Source of the DNA: Arcobacter sp.
GTDB lineage: Bacteria; Acidobacteriota; Terriglobia; Bryobacterales; Bryobacteraceae
Assembly (NCBI GenBank): GCA_020723085.1
Contig: DYJN01000018.1
Coordinates: 1 to 64,000 of the forward strand
Direction of reading: 5' to 3'
DNA length: 64,000 nucleotides
In this document: positions 15,851-24,476 of the stretch, one piece after another
How positions within the stretch are numbered: position 1 is the first letter of the stretch
How the letters are laid out: each line of letters begins with the position of its first letter
The notes under the pieces: generated by a model
What the model was told of the DNA's origin: nothing
The model's input: the letters and a program-made list of their open reading frames with translations, nothing else
Database searches by the model: none
Position numbers and translations under genes: made by a program

Positions 15851-17947
15851 CTATTCTTCTTCTTCCGGCGCTCCGGCCGCGGCCGCCTTGTAGGCGGAGA
15901 TGATCTTTTCCGCCTGCATCTGCGGCACGAAGTCGTAGTGCGAGAACTCCATCGTGTAGGAGGCTCGTCCCTGCGTGATGGACGTCAGATCGTTCTGATA
16001 CGTCAGCATCTCGGCCATCGGAACCTGAGCGCGGATGATCTGCGTGGCGCCCTTCGTGTCCATGCCGGTGATGCGTCCGCGCCGCCCGTTGAGGTCCGAC
16101 ATCAGGTCGCCCGCGAACTCCACAGGCGCCTGCACCTCCACCTTCATGATCGGCTCGAGCAGCGCCGGCTTGGCCTGTTCCATCGCCAGCTTGAACGCCT
16201 TGCGCCCGGCGATCTTGAACGCCATTTCCGACGAGTCGACTTCGTGGTAGGAGCCGTCGTACAGCGTCACCTTGAAGTCGACCACCGGATAGCCCGCCAG
16301 GTACCCCTTGGCAGCAGCCTCCAGAATGCCCTTCTCCACCGCCGGGATGAACTGCTTCGGAATCGCGCCCCCAAAGATCGAATTGACGAACTCGAACCCC
16401 TTGCCGCGCTCGAGCGGCTCCATCTTGATTTTGCAATCGCCGAACTGCCCGTGCCCGCCCGTCTGCTTCTTGTGGCGCCCGTGCACGTCGGCGAAGCCGC
16501 GGATTGTCTCCCGGTAGGGAATCTTCGGCGCCCTCAGCTCCACTTCGACGTTGTAACGGCGCTTCAGGCGGCTGACGATGATCTCCACGTGCTGCCCGCC
16601 CATGCCTGCCAGCAGAAACTCGTTGGTCTGCGGGTCGCGGTAGAACCTCAGCCCGGGGTCTTCTTCCAGAATCCGCGCCACCGCGTTGCCCATCCGGTCT
16701 TCGTCGTTCCGGCTCTTGGCGGCGATCGCGTAAGCAATGGAGGGCTCCGGGATCTGCACTCGCGGATACTCGATCGAGTCGCCCTTCTCGCACAGCGTGT
16801 CCCCGGTGAGGACGTCCTTCAGCTTCGCCACTACCCCGATGTCGCCCGCGTGAAGCTCGTTCACCGGCAGCAGCTGCTTGCCGAACGGCACACTGAGATG
16901 CGACAGCCGCTCCTGGCTCTTCGAACGCATGCAGATCAGGGTGGCGTCGTTCTTCAGCACGCCCGTGCACACCTTGAAGAACGACAGCCGCCCGGCGAAC
17001 GGATCAGCCACCGTCTTGAACACATATGCCGTGACGTGCTCCTTGTCCGTGATCGCCTTGAACTCCTCCTGGTCGCCCACCATGGCGCGGATCGCCGGAT
17101 GCTCGGCGGGATTCGGGCAGAAGGAGAGCATGAAGTTCATGGCCAGGTCCGCACCGATGTTCAGCAGCGAGGACCCGCACAGGATCGGGAAGATGCGGTC
17201 TTCCTTCACCGCGTCATGAAGCCCGGCAAGGATGTCTTCCGGCGGCAGCGTGCCCTGCTCGAAGAACCGCTCCATCAGCTCGTCCTTGCCCTCGGCGACC
17301 ATCTCGATCAGCGCCGCGTGGGCCTTCTCCGCCCGATCCTTCAGCCCGTCCGGAATCGGAATCTCTTTGCCCTTGCCGTCTCCCTCCGGCGTATAGCTGT
17401 ACGCCTTCATCTCGATCAGGTCGATGATGCCCAGGAAATCCCGCTCCGCGCCGATCGGCAGCTGCACCGGAATCGCATGGCGCCCGAACACCTCCATGAT
17501 GTTGTCCACGGTGCGCTGGAAGTCGGCCCGTTCCCGGTCCAGTTTGTTGACGAAAAACGCCCGGGGCAACTGGAACCCCTCCGCGTATTCCCACACCTTC
17601 TCCGTTACCACTTCCACGCCCGCCACCCCGTCCACGACGATCAGCGCGGCGTCCGCGGCGCCCATCGCGATTTTCGTGTCGTAGGTGAAAAGGCTGAAGC
17701 CGGGGGTGTCAAACAGGTTCAACTTCTTCCTGTTCCATTCCACAGCCCCCAGCGACGTGGAGATCGTGATCTTCCGCGCGATCTCCTCATCATCGGAGTC
17801 GGTGATCGTGTTGCCCTCGTCTACCCGGGTCAGGCGGTTCGTCGCCCCAGCCGTATACAGCATGGCCGCAACCAGCGACGTCTTCCCGCTGTTGCCGTGG
17901 CCGGCGAGGGCCACGTTTCGGACATCGGTGCTTTCACAGATCTTCAC
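15851..17947 (-). CDS. Elongation factor G-like translational GTPase (EF-G paralogue)
   Basis: A 698-residue GTPase with all EF-G domains. G1 is GHGNSGKT (16-23), G3 DTPG (80-83), G4 NKLD (134-137); domain IV carries the tip segment HKKQTGGHGQFGD, and domain V follows. It belongs to the EF-G-like (EF-G2) group rather than canonical FusA: the P-loop is HGNSGKT instead of HIDAGKT, and switch I reads RKITISTS (58-65) where EF-G has RGITI. The role may be a specialised translocation or ribosome-rescue step; it is not known. I take the GTG at 17947, with GGAG 10 nt upstream; the frame stays open to 18109 but that extension is not EF-G-like. No rpsL, rpsG or tuf is nearby, unlike typical fusA. Confidence 0.87.
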   Translation of the reverse strand: MKICESTDVRNVALAGHGNSGKTSLVAAMLYTAGATNRLTRVDEGNTITDSDDEEIARKITISTSLGAVEWNRKKLNLFDTPGFSLFTYDTKIAMGAADAALIVVDGVAGVEVVTEKVWEYAEGFQLPRAFFVNKLDRERADFQRTVDNIMEVFGRHAIPVQLPIGAERDFLGIIDLIEMKAYSYTPEGDGKGKEIPIPDGLKDRAEKAHAALIEMVAEGKDELMERFFEQGTLPPEDILAGLHDAVKEDRIFPILCGSSLLNIGADLAMNFMLSFCPNPAEHPAIRAMVGDQEEFKAITDKEHVTAYVFKTVADPFAGRLSFFKVCTGVLKNDATLICMRSKSQERLSHLSVPFGKQLLPVNELHAGDIGVVAKLKDVLTGDTLCEKGDSIEYPRVQIPEPSIAYAIAAKSRNDEDRMGNAVARILEEDPGLRFYRDPQTNEFLLAGMGGQHVEIIVSRLKRRYNVEVELRAPKIPYRETIRGFADVHGRHKKQTGGHGQFGDCKIKMEPLERGKGFEFVNSIFGGAIPKQFIPAVEKGILEAAAKGYLAGYPVVDFKVTLYDGSYHEVDSSEMAFKIAGRKAFKLAMEQAKPALLEPIMKVEVQAPVEFAGDLMSDLNGRRGRITGMDTKGATQIIRAQVPMAEMLTYQNDLTSITQGRASYTMEFSHYDFVPQMQAEKIISAYKAAAAGAPEEEE

Positions 17948-18129
17948 AGGGCACGCTCCAATTGGGGTTGCTGTCTCGGGACGTCCGTCCAGAGATCCAT
18001 CTAGGGCGCATCGTAGCACAACTGACATCCTGAATTCTGGACCGAAGTGTCTGGAAATCGCCCCCAGGGTGCGCGCCGCATTCCGCACGGCTGCCGGGCC
18101 CCGGAGCATAGACTGAAGGCGGTGACGCC

Positions 18130-19476
18130 ATGAAAACGATCATCGAGCCGTTCCGCATCAAGAGCGTCGAGCCGCTCCGCCAGACGACGCGCGAAGAGCG
18201 CGAGCAGGTGCTCCGGCAAGCCGGTTACAACCTCTTCCTCGTCCCCGCCTCTGAGATCCTCATCGACCTGCTCACCGACTCCGGCACCTCCGCCATGTCC
18301 ACCGAGCAGTGGGCTGCCATGATGCGCGGCGACGAGTCCTACGCCGGCAGCGAGTCCTATTTCCGCCTCAAGCGCGTCGTCGAGAATCTCACGGGCTTCC
18401 GCCACGTCATTCCCACCCACCAGGGACGCGCCGCCGAGCGCATCCTCTTCACCTGCCTCTGCAAGCCCGGCCACGTCGTCCCGAACAACACGCACTTCGA
18501 CACCACCCGCGCCAACATCGAATTCACGGGCGCCGAGGCCGTGGATCTCCCGTTGCCGGAGGCCGCTGACACCCAGGCCGCCCTTCCCTTCAAGGGCGGC
18601 ATGGATGTAGCCGCCCTCGAACGCCTGATCGAAGAACGGGGGCGCGCCCGCATCCCCCTCATCATGCTCACCATCACCAACAACAGCGGAGGCGGGCAGC
18701 CGGTCTCCATGGCCGACATCGAGGCCGTCAGCCGCGCCGCCCGCCGCCATGGCATTCCTTTCTACATCGACGCCTGCCGCTTCGCCGAAAACGCCTGGTT
18801 CATCCGCGAGCGCGAACCCGGCTACGGCGCATGGTCTCCCTTTGACATCGCCCGCAAGATGTTCTCCCTTGCCGACGGCTGCACCTTCTCGGCCAAGAAG
18901 GACGCTTTCGCCAACATCGGCGGCCTCCTCTGCACCAATGACGACTCCCTCGCCCGGCAGGAGAAGGACCTGCTCATCCTTACTGAGGGCTTCCCCACCT
19001 ATGGCGGTCTCGCCGGCCGCGACCTGGAGGCCATCGCCGTGGGCCTTCAGGAGGTGCTCGATCCCGATTACCTCCGCTACCGCATCGCTTCCACTACCTA
19101 CCTCGGCCGCCATATCGCCTCAGGCGGCGTTCCCATTGTGGAGCCGCCCGGTGGCCACGCCATCTACATCGACGCTGGCCGCATGTTGCCTCATATTCCG
19201 CGCCACGAGTTCCCCGGCCAGTCCCTCGCCATCGAACTCTTTCTCCACGCCGGCATCCGCAGCGTCGAGATCGGCTCGGTCATGTTCGGCAGCCACGCGC
19301 GCAACGAACTCCTCCGGCTCGCCATCCCCCGCCGCGTCTATACCCAGAGCCACATCGATTACGTCGTCGAGGCCATTCTCGAAGTCCACGCGCGCAGGCA
19401 TGAACTCCGCGGCTACCGCATCGTCGAGCAGCCCGAGTTCCTCCGCCACTTCTCCTGCCGCTTCGAGCCCCTCTGA
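18130..19476 (+). CDS. tnaA: Tryptophanase (tryptophan indole-lyase)
   Basis: PLP enzyme that splits L-tryptophan to indole, pyruvate and ammonia. The 448-residue protein is of the beta-eliminating lyase family: YAGSESYFRL, PTHQGRAAE, SAKKD with PLP-Lys257, EGFPTYGGLAGRDLEA, LAIPRRVYT. Tyrosine phenol-lyase is the alternative. Asp124 in HFDTT (Thr in tyrosine phenol-lyase) and His440 in LRHFSCRF (Phe in tyrosine phenol-lyase, His463 in E. coli tryptophanase) favour tryptophanase. No tnaC-like leader peptide and no tnaB permease are visible. A GAAGGCGG element precedes the ATG. Divergent from the EF-G-like gene (182-nt gap). Confidence 0.9.
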   Translation: MKTIIEPFRIKSVEPLRQTTREEREQVLRQAGYNLFLVPASEILIDLLTDSGTSAMSTEQWAAMMRGDESYAGSESYFRLKRVVENLTGFRHVIPTHQGRAAERILFTCLCKPGHVVPNNTHFDTTRANIEFTGAEAVDLPLPEAADTQAALPFKGGMDVAALERLIEERGRARIPLIMLTITNNSGGGQPVSMADIEAVSRAARRHGIPFYIDACRFAENAWFIREREPGYGAWSPFDIARKMFSLADGCTFSAKKDAFANIGGLLCTNDDSLARQEKDLLILTEGFPTYGGLAGRDLEAIAVGLQEVLDPDYLRYRIASTTYLGRHIASGGVPIVEPPGGHAIYIDAGRMLPHIPRHEFPGQSLAIELFLHAGIRSVEIGSVMFGSHARNELLRLAIPRRVYTQSHIDYVVEAILEVHARRHELRGYRIVEQPEFLRHFSCRFEPL

Positions 19477-19820
19477 AATAAGGGCATCGGACTCCTGGCC
19501 CTTCTGCGCCGCCCGAGGCGGGGCACAAAAAGAGGGCGGATGCCGGAGGAGTTAACATCCGCCCTGCCACTCAGGCAGGCCTGCCCGGGAGACGGGCGGC
19601 GTGCCTGAAACTGCTTGTCTACCACTTTAGACGACAGGCGCTCTGCGTTTGTTTCAAATCTTGAATACTATGTGAAATCACTAATCGGATCGTAGGAGGC
19701 TCTCACAGCTTGGCGGGTGAGTTGCACGGGCGCACGGCGCAGCAGGCAGAAGCCGCAGATCCGGCGAAAAAACCGCGGAGCGCAGCTCGGCACGAACCCG
19801 CCGGACAACCGGCGCCACGA
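19477..19820. other. Convergent intergenic region with clustered hairpins
   Basis: 344 bases between tnaA and the esterase gene, without a credible protein. It contains a terminator hairpin (19533-19565), a second compound hairpin (TCAGGCA 19571-19577 with TGCCTGA 19602-19608, enclosing GCCCG/CGGGC at 19583-19587 and 19593-19597) and a third short stem (GTCTA/TAGAC just after 19615). Together they could be a structured 3' end or a small RNA on the minus strand. Confidence 0.4.
19526..19565 (-). terminator. Rho-independent terminator, minus strand
   Basis: A perfect 10-bp stem, AGGGCGGATG (19533-19542) with CATCCGCCCT (19556-19565), loop 13 nt. Read on the minus strand it is followed by CTTTTTG (19532-19526). 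It would end transcription from the esterase gene or from a small RNA in the 255 nt before it. Confidence 0.65.
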
Positions 19821-20906
19821 TCACCATTTCAGCAGTCTGGCGAAATCGGCGAGATATCGCCGCCAAACGGGCCATGTGTGCGCGCCCGGCGTCTCCACCC
19901 ATGTGTGGCGCACCCCCTTGCTCTTCAGCCAGTCCACGAATTTCCGGTTCGGCTCCACCAGACGGTCTTCCCTGCCGCAGGCGATCCACAACAACCGGAT
20001 CCGTGCATTGTCCTTCTCCGTCAGGCGCGGATAGACCTCGTCCAGCGACGACGGCCATCCGCCCGCGGAGAACGCGCCGATCCATCCGAACCGGTCCAGG
20101 TGATTCAGCCCTGTGAGCAGCGCTTCGCCACCCCCCATCGACAGCCCGGCAATGGCTCGCCTGTCCGGCTTCTGCTCCACGCGGTAGATTCGCTCCACCG
20201 CGGGCACAACTTCCGTCAGGAGGGCTTCCGAGAACTTCTGCGCGTTCTGCTTCCAGATCTCCGGCGGGCGCGGCGCGCCTGTCCGCAGAGTGTCAATCGG
20301 AACCCCGTAGCCGAGCGCCATGACCACGATCAGCGGCTGTGTTTCGCCTCGCGCGATCAGATTGTCGAAAATGAAATGCGCGCGCCCCACCGCCGTCCAG
20401 CCATTGGCGTAGTCGGAGAAACCGTGGCACAGCACCAGCAGAGGATAGCGCCTCTTCGGATCGTAGTTCGGAGGCGTGTATACGAAGAAGTCGCGCTTGT
20501 CGCCGGCGATCTTCGATTCATAGAAGTGCTGGCGCACCGTGCCATGGGGCACAGCCGTCTGCTCCCAGAGCTGCGGCGGATCACCCGGCACGAGCACCGC
20601 GCTGGAAACAGAAAGCGCGTTGGGTTTCGTCATGCCGTTGGACGGATCCGCGTAAGCCGTGCCGTCGATCACGAAGCTGTAGCCGTAGATGTCGGGCTCC
20701 AGCGGTTCTGTCGTCAGCGTCCACATCCCGCCTTCGCCGCGCTGCATCGGGCGGCGCGCAAAGGTTTCCAGCGCCAGTTCCACCTTCTGCGCGTTCGGGG
20801 CCCGCAACCGGAAACTCACGCGGCGATCCGGGTGGACCTCCGGCGAAAGGACGGGCTGGGCCGGCGCCGCCAGAGCGGCAGCGATGACAAACAGGACAGG
20901 GCGCAC
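19821..20906 (-). CDS. Exported esterase with N-terminal E-set domain
   Basis: A 361-residue secreted hydrolase of the esterase-D/feruloyl-esterase type (PF00756). A short signal peptide (1-17) is followed by an immunoglobulin-like E-set/CBM48-like domain (about 20-105, VSFRLRAPNAQKVELALE, GYSFVIDG). The alpha/beta-hydrolase domain (about 125-361) has nucleophile Ser256 in GLSMGG, Asp314 in CGRED and His343 in PGAHTW. This layout is common in xylan-linked acetyl or feruloyl esterases of plant-litter degraders; the substrate is inferred. The start is GTG with a strong GGGGAGGAAA upstream. It is a single gene with its own terminator downstream. Confidence 0.88.
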   Translation of the reverse strand: MRPVLFVIAAALAAPAQPVLSPEVHPDRRVSFRLRAPNAQKVELALETFARRPMQRGEGGMWTLTTEPLEPDIYGYSFVIDGTAYADPSNGMTKPNALSVSSAVLVPGDPPQLWEQTAVPHGTVRQHFYESKIAGDKRDFFVYTPPNYDPKRRYPLLVLCHGFSDYANGWTAVGRAHFIFDNLIARGETQPLIVVMALGYGVPIDTLRTGAPRPPEIWKQNAQKFSEALLTEVVPAVERIYRVEQKPDRRAIAGLSMGGGEALLTGLNHLDRFGWIGAFSAGGWPSSLDEVYPRLTEKDNARIRLLWIACGREDRLVEPNRKFVDWLKSKGVRHTWVETPGAHTWPVWRRYLADFARLLKW

Positions 20907-20960
20907 AACCGGTTTCCTCCCCGGTGAGCATATCGCAACCGCGCGGCAATGCGAGCCGCC

Positions 20961-21722
20961 TCAGACGTTCATCGCCGCCTCGATATCCCGCGGCGGCTCC
21001 TCCGCGTAGAGGATTCGCCGGCAGGTCTCGCAGAACACCACCGCCCCGCCGGACTTCACGTCCTGGAAAAGCTGCGGGCGGATCGTCATCATGCATCCCA
21101 TGCAGCGCCCGTCGCGCGCCTCCGCCAGCACATCGCCCGCCGGATAATGCCGGGTGCGCAGCCTCTCGTACGCGGAAAGCACCTCCGGCGACAGGCTGGC
21201 CGCGAGTCCCTTCCGCTGCGCCTCGATTTTCCTCAAGTCTTCCCTGTCTGCGAGCGTGCGCGCCTTCGCCTGATCCTTCTCCGCCTCCACGCTCTTCTTC
21301 TCCTCCCGCAGGTTCTCTTCCGCCTTGCGGACATTGGCCTCGAGCGTTTCGGATTCCACCATCAATTCGAGGATCTGATCCTCAGCTTTCCGGATTGCGT
21401 CTTCGAAATACCGGATTTCTTCCTGAAAAGCCCGGTATTGCTCGTTTGTTTTCGCCTCCATCATCTGGTCCCGCAGCCGCGAGATTTTCTGCTTGTGGAT
21501 CTGAATGTCGCCTTCGATTTTCTTCCGCTCTTTCTGGTTGGCGGAGAGAGCCGCGCGGTCCAGTTCCAGCCGCCGCGTGTGCGATTCCAGGGCCTTCTCA
21601 ATCTCCACGATCCGCTTCGGCAGCGCTGCGATCTCGCGTTTCAGCTCGTTGGCCCGCTGGTCGAGCGCCTGGAGCTTCAATGCGTTGGCTACGTCGGGAT
21701 GCATCAGATAGGAGTGTAACAC
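20961..21722 (-). CDS. Coiled-coil protein with C4 zinc ribbon (DUF164/CdsZ-like)
   Basis: A 253-residue cytoplasmic protein. Residues about 8-180 form a long antiparallel coiled coil (Glu/Lys/Arg/Ala-rich heptads). The C-terminus carries a zinc ribbon with two CxxC knuckles (CMGC and CETC) and a conserved GAVVFCETCRRILY stretch. The family has been linked to nucleic-acid binding and is nearly universal in several phyla, but its function is poorly defined. The start is uncertain: GTG at 21722 directly abuts the murJ stop, while an ATG at 21704 is six codons later and lacks a ribosome site. It is probably translated by coupling with murJ. Confidence 0.85.
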   Translation of the reverse strand: MLHSYLMHPDVANALKLQALDQRANELKREIAALPKRIVEIEKALESHTRRLELDRAALSANQKERKKIEGDIQIHKQKISRLRDQMMEAKTNEQYRAFQEEIRYFEDAIRKAEDQILELMVESETLEANVRKAEENLREEKKSVEAEKDQAKARTLADREDLRKIEAQRKGLAASLSPEVLSAYERLRTRHYPAGDVLAEARDGRCMGCMMTIRPQLFQDVKSGGAVVFCETCRRILYAEEPPRDIEAAMNV

Positions 21723-23348
21723 CTACTCCAGAGAGAGCCGCCGCGCGATGGGCGAGGCCAGCGCCCGGCGGGCCATTTCCAGCTCTTCAATGCGCAGCGC
21801 CCGCGCCACCACGTAGAGCACAACCAGCCCCAGCGGAATCGATATCGCCAGGTCGGTCAGCCGGGCTAGAAATCCCGCGCCCGCCCAGTGGCCGATGGTC
21901 CGGCTCGAGGCGAGCACCACGGCTGACATGACGGCCGACGCCAGCAGCGTCTTCAGCACCACGCTTCTCAGCCGCCGCCCGTACACGCCTCCGATCCGCG
22001 CACGCATCGCCAGAAACTGCGCCAGAAACGAGAACAGCGCCACGCAGGACGTCGACAGCGCCAGCCCCGCGTGCCCCAGCCCCGCGTGCGTCACCAGCGA
22101 CCACGCCATGCAGGCGTTGATCCCGATCGACGCCAGGCTGATCGCCATCGGCGTCCGCGAGTCCTTCAGCGCGTAAAACGCCGGCGTCAGCACCTTCACC
22201 GCCGAGTATCCCGCCAGCCCCAGCGAGTAGAACGCCAGCGCCACGGCTGTCTGATGCGTGTCGTACGCCTCGAACCTCCGCCCTTCATAGATCGCGCCTA
22301 CGATCGACGGGCCCAGCACCACCAGCCCGAACGACGCCGGCACCGTCAGCAGGAACACCAGCCCCAGCGAGCGGGCCAGCGTCTCCCGGAACTCATCCAT
22401 GTCCCCGCTCGAAGCGCTTCTGCCGATCGCCGGCAGCGTCGCCGTGGCGATCGCCACCCCAAACAGCCCCAGAGGAAGCTGCATGAACCGGAACGCGTAC
22501 TGCAGCCACGCCGTCGCCCCGTCCACCCCGCGCACCGGATCGACGATCGATGCCGCGAAAAACGTGTTCACCAGCACGTTCACCTGCACGCTCGCGTTGC
22601 CGATGATCGCCGGCCCCATCAGCCTCGCAATGTGGCGCAGCCCCGGATGGCCGAAGTCCAGCGCCGGCCGGAACCGGAACCCCAGGCGGTATAGCGACGG
22701 AAGCTGCCACAGCAGTTGCAGCCCGCCGCCGATCACCACGCCCCAGGCCATGCCATCAATCGGCTCAATCCCGAACCGCGGCCCCAGCCAGTAGCCCAGC
22801 GCAATGCCCGACGCAACGCTTCCCACGTTGAACCACGTCGACGAGAAGGCGGGCACGGCAAACTTGTTGAACGAATTCAGAACCCCCATCGCCTGCGCCG
22901 CCAGCGCCACCAGCAGCAGGAAGGGAAACATGATCTGCGTCAGCCGCACCGCCGCCGCCGTCTTCTCCGGCGCCGCATGCGTCCAGTTCGGCGTCAGCAG
23001 CGGCACGAACCACGGCGCCGCCGCCATCCCCAACAGGCACAGGCCGCCCACAAACAGGATGATCGCCGTCGCCACAAGGTTCGCCAGACGGATCGCTTCC
23101 CTGCGGTCCTGCTTCTGGAGGTAGTCCACAAAGGTCGGCACAAACGCCGCCGACAGCGCCCCTTCGGCGAACAGATCGCGGGTCAGGTTCGGAATGCGGA
23201 AGCCGATGACAAAGGCGTCATAGGCCGATCCGGCGCCGAACAGGCGGCTCATCACCCCTTCGCGCACCAGACCGCTGATGCGGCTCAGCAGCACGGCGAA
23301 CGAGGCGATGCCCGCGCTCTTGAAGACCTGTTCCGAGGGCGAGGACAA
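21723..23348 (-). CDS. murJ: Lipid II flippase MurJ
   Basis: Flips lipid II across the inner membrane for peptidoglycan synthesis. The 541-residue protein has about 14 transmembrane helices and MVF-family signatures: an N-terminal LSRISGLVREGVMSRLFGAG, YDAFVIGFRIPNLTRDLFAEGALS, and LLTVPASFGLVVLGPSIV. The start is TTG (23348) without a usable Shine-Dalgarno; a TACAAT -10 box lies 7 nt upstream, so the mRNA is probably leaderless. The downstream zinc-ribbon gene is immediately adjacent, and a GT2-GtrA gene diverges 45 nt away. Confidence 0.95.
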   Translation of the reverse strand: MSSPSEQVFKSAGIASFAVLLSRISGLVREGVMSRLFGAGSAYDAFVIGFRIPNLTRDLFAEGALSAAFVPTFVDYLQKQDRREAIRLANLVATAIILFVGGLCLLGMAAAPWFVPLLTPNWTHAAPEKTAAAVRLTQIMFPFLLLVALAAQAMGVLNSFNKFAVPAFSSTWFNVGSVASGIALGYWLGPRFGIEPIDGMAWGVVIGGGLQLLWQLPSLYRLGFRFRPALDFGHPGLRHIARLMGPAIIGNASVQVNVLVNTFFAASIVDPVRGVDGATAWLQYAFRFMQLPLGLFGVAIATATLPAIGRSASSGDMDEFRETLARSLGLVFLLTVPASFGLVVLGPSIVGAIYEGRRFEAYDTHQTAVALAFYSLGLAGYSAVKVLTPAFYALKDSRTPMAISLASIGINACMAWSLVTHAGLGHAGLALSTSCVALFSFLAQFLAMRARIGGVYGRRLRSVVLKTLLASAVMSAVVLASSRTIGHWAGAGFLARLTDLAISIPLGLVVLYVVARALRIEELEMARRALASPIARRLSLE

Positions 23349-23355
23349 CCCTCAC

Positions 23356-23361
23356 ATTGTA
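23356..23361 (-). promoter_or_regulatory. TACAAT -10 box of murJ
   Basis: Minus-strand TACAAT ends 7 nt before the TTG start at 23348. A transcript from here would start at or within one base of the start codon. Confidence 0.5.
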
Positions 23362-23393
23362 CCCGTCATGGCATCCTGTCTTGAAGGAATCCG

Positions 23394-24476
23394 ATGCAGC
23401 CGTCGGCGCCGCCGCTGCCGCCCGTACTCATCCCGGCTTACCAGCCGGCGGAGGCCCTCGCCCGCCTTGTCGCCGATCTGGCCGCCCGCGGCTTCAGCCG
23501 GATCCTTGTAGTCGACGACGGCAGCGGTCCCGCGTATGCGCCGCTCTTCGAGTCGCTCCTCCGCCATCCCCAGGTTACGCTGCTGCGGCACGAAGCCAAT
23601 CGCGGCAAGGGCGAGGCCCTGAAGACCGGGCTCCAGCATCTGCTGGAATCGGAACCTGCCGCCGCTGGCGCCGTCACCGCCGATGCCGACGGCCAGCATC
23701 TGCCCGAAGACATCGAGCGCGTCGCCCGATGCCTCGCCTCCGGCGACGGCTCGACCCTCGTGCTCGGCTGCCGCCGCTTCGGTCCCGGCGTGCCTCTGCG
23801 CAGCCGGCTCGGCAACCTCATCACCGCCGCCGCCATGCGCTGGATCGCCGGCCTGCGGCTTGCGGATACCCAGACCGGTCTGCGCGGCATTCCCCGTCCG
23901 CTTGCCGCCCGCCTGCTGAAAGCAAGAACCAGCGGCTATGAGTTTGAGCTCGACATGCTTCTGATGGCCAAGCACGGGGGCTTCGCTCTGAGAGAGGCGC
24001 CCATCGCCACCATCTATCTCGATGACAACCGCGGCTCGCACTTCAATCCGCTGCGGGACTCGATGCGGATCTACTTCGTCCTGATGCGCTTCATGCTCGT
24101 ATCGATGGCAACGGCGCTGATCGACAACCTCGTGTTCGGCCTCGTGCTAGAAGTCATGCCATCGCTCCCCGGGGCGCAATTGGCCGCCCGCACCGCCGCC
24201 CTCTCGTTCCAGTACCCCGCTGCACGCCGCGCCGTTTTCCATTCCGGCGGGCCGCACCGGCGCGAACTGCCCCGCTTCCTCGCCGTCGCCGCCGGTCACG
24301 CTCTGCTGTCTCTTGTGGCCATCCACTGGCTCACGCAGGCGCAGGGCTTCTCCCTGTTCGCGGCCAAGATCACCGTCGAGACCGCCTTGTTCCCGGTCAG
24401 TTTCCTGCTTCAGCGCGATTGGGTTTTCACGCCGCCCGCAAGTTTCCGCGCCGGCTTACGCGCCGTACCGCTCTAA
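23394..24476 (+). CDS. Glycosyltransferase family 2 fused to a GtrA-like membrane domain
   Basis: A 360-residue enzyme. Residues about 10-220 are a polyprenyl-phosphate sugar transferase-type GT2 domain (VLIPAYQPAEAL, VVDDGSG, NRGKGEALKTGL, TADADGQHLPEDI, DTQTGLRGIP). Residues about 235-350 are four hydrophobic helices of the GtrA type ending QRDWVFTP. Such fusions make or flip polyprenyl-linked sugars for glycan modification. AAGGAA precedes the ATG. Its last 21 bases overlap the convergent 3' end of the M20 peptidase gene. It is divergent from murJ, which agrees with an envelope role. Confidence 0.87.
   Translation: MQPSAPPLPPVLIPAYQPAEALARLVADLAARGFSRILVVDDGSGPAYAPLFESLLRHPQVTLLRHEANRGKGEALKTGLQHLLESEPAAAGAVTADADGQHLPEDIERVARCLASGDGSTLVLGCRRFGPGVPLRSRLGNLITAAAMRWIAGLRLADTQTGLRGIPRPLAARLLKARTSGYEFELDMLLMAKHGGFALREAPIATIYLDDNRGSHFNPLRDSMRIYFVLMRFMLVSMATALIDNLVFGLVLEVMPSLPGAQLAARTAALSFQYPAARRAVFHSGGPHRRELPRFLAVAAGHALLSLVAIHWLTQAQGFSLFAAKITVETALFPVSFLLQRDWVFTPPASFRAGLRAVPL

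Noticed and set aside
14909-18004. Plus-strand open frame of about 1030 codons
   Set aside because: It is antisense to the EF-G-like and ceramidase-like genes; its His/Arg-rich translation is a typical GC-rich shadow.
18000-18129. Search for a tnaC-like leader peptide before tryptophanase
   Set aside because: No short ATG frame with Trp and Pro residues and a ribosome site is present.
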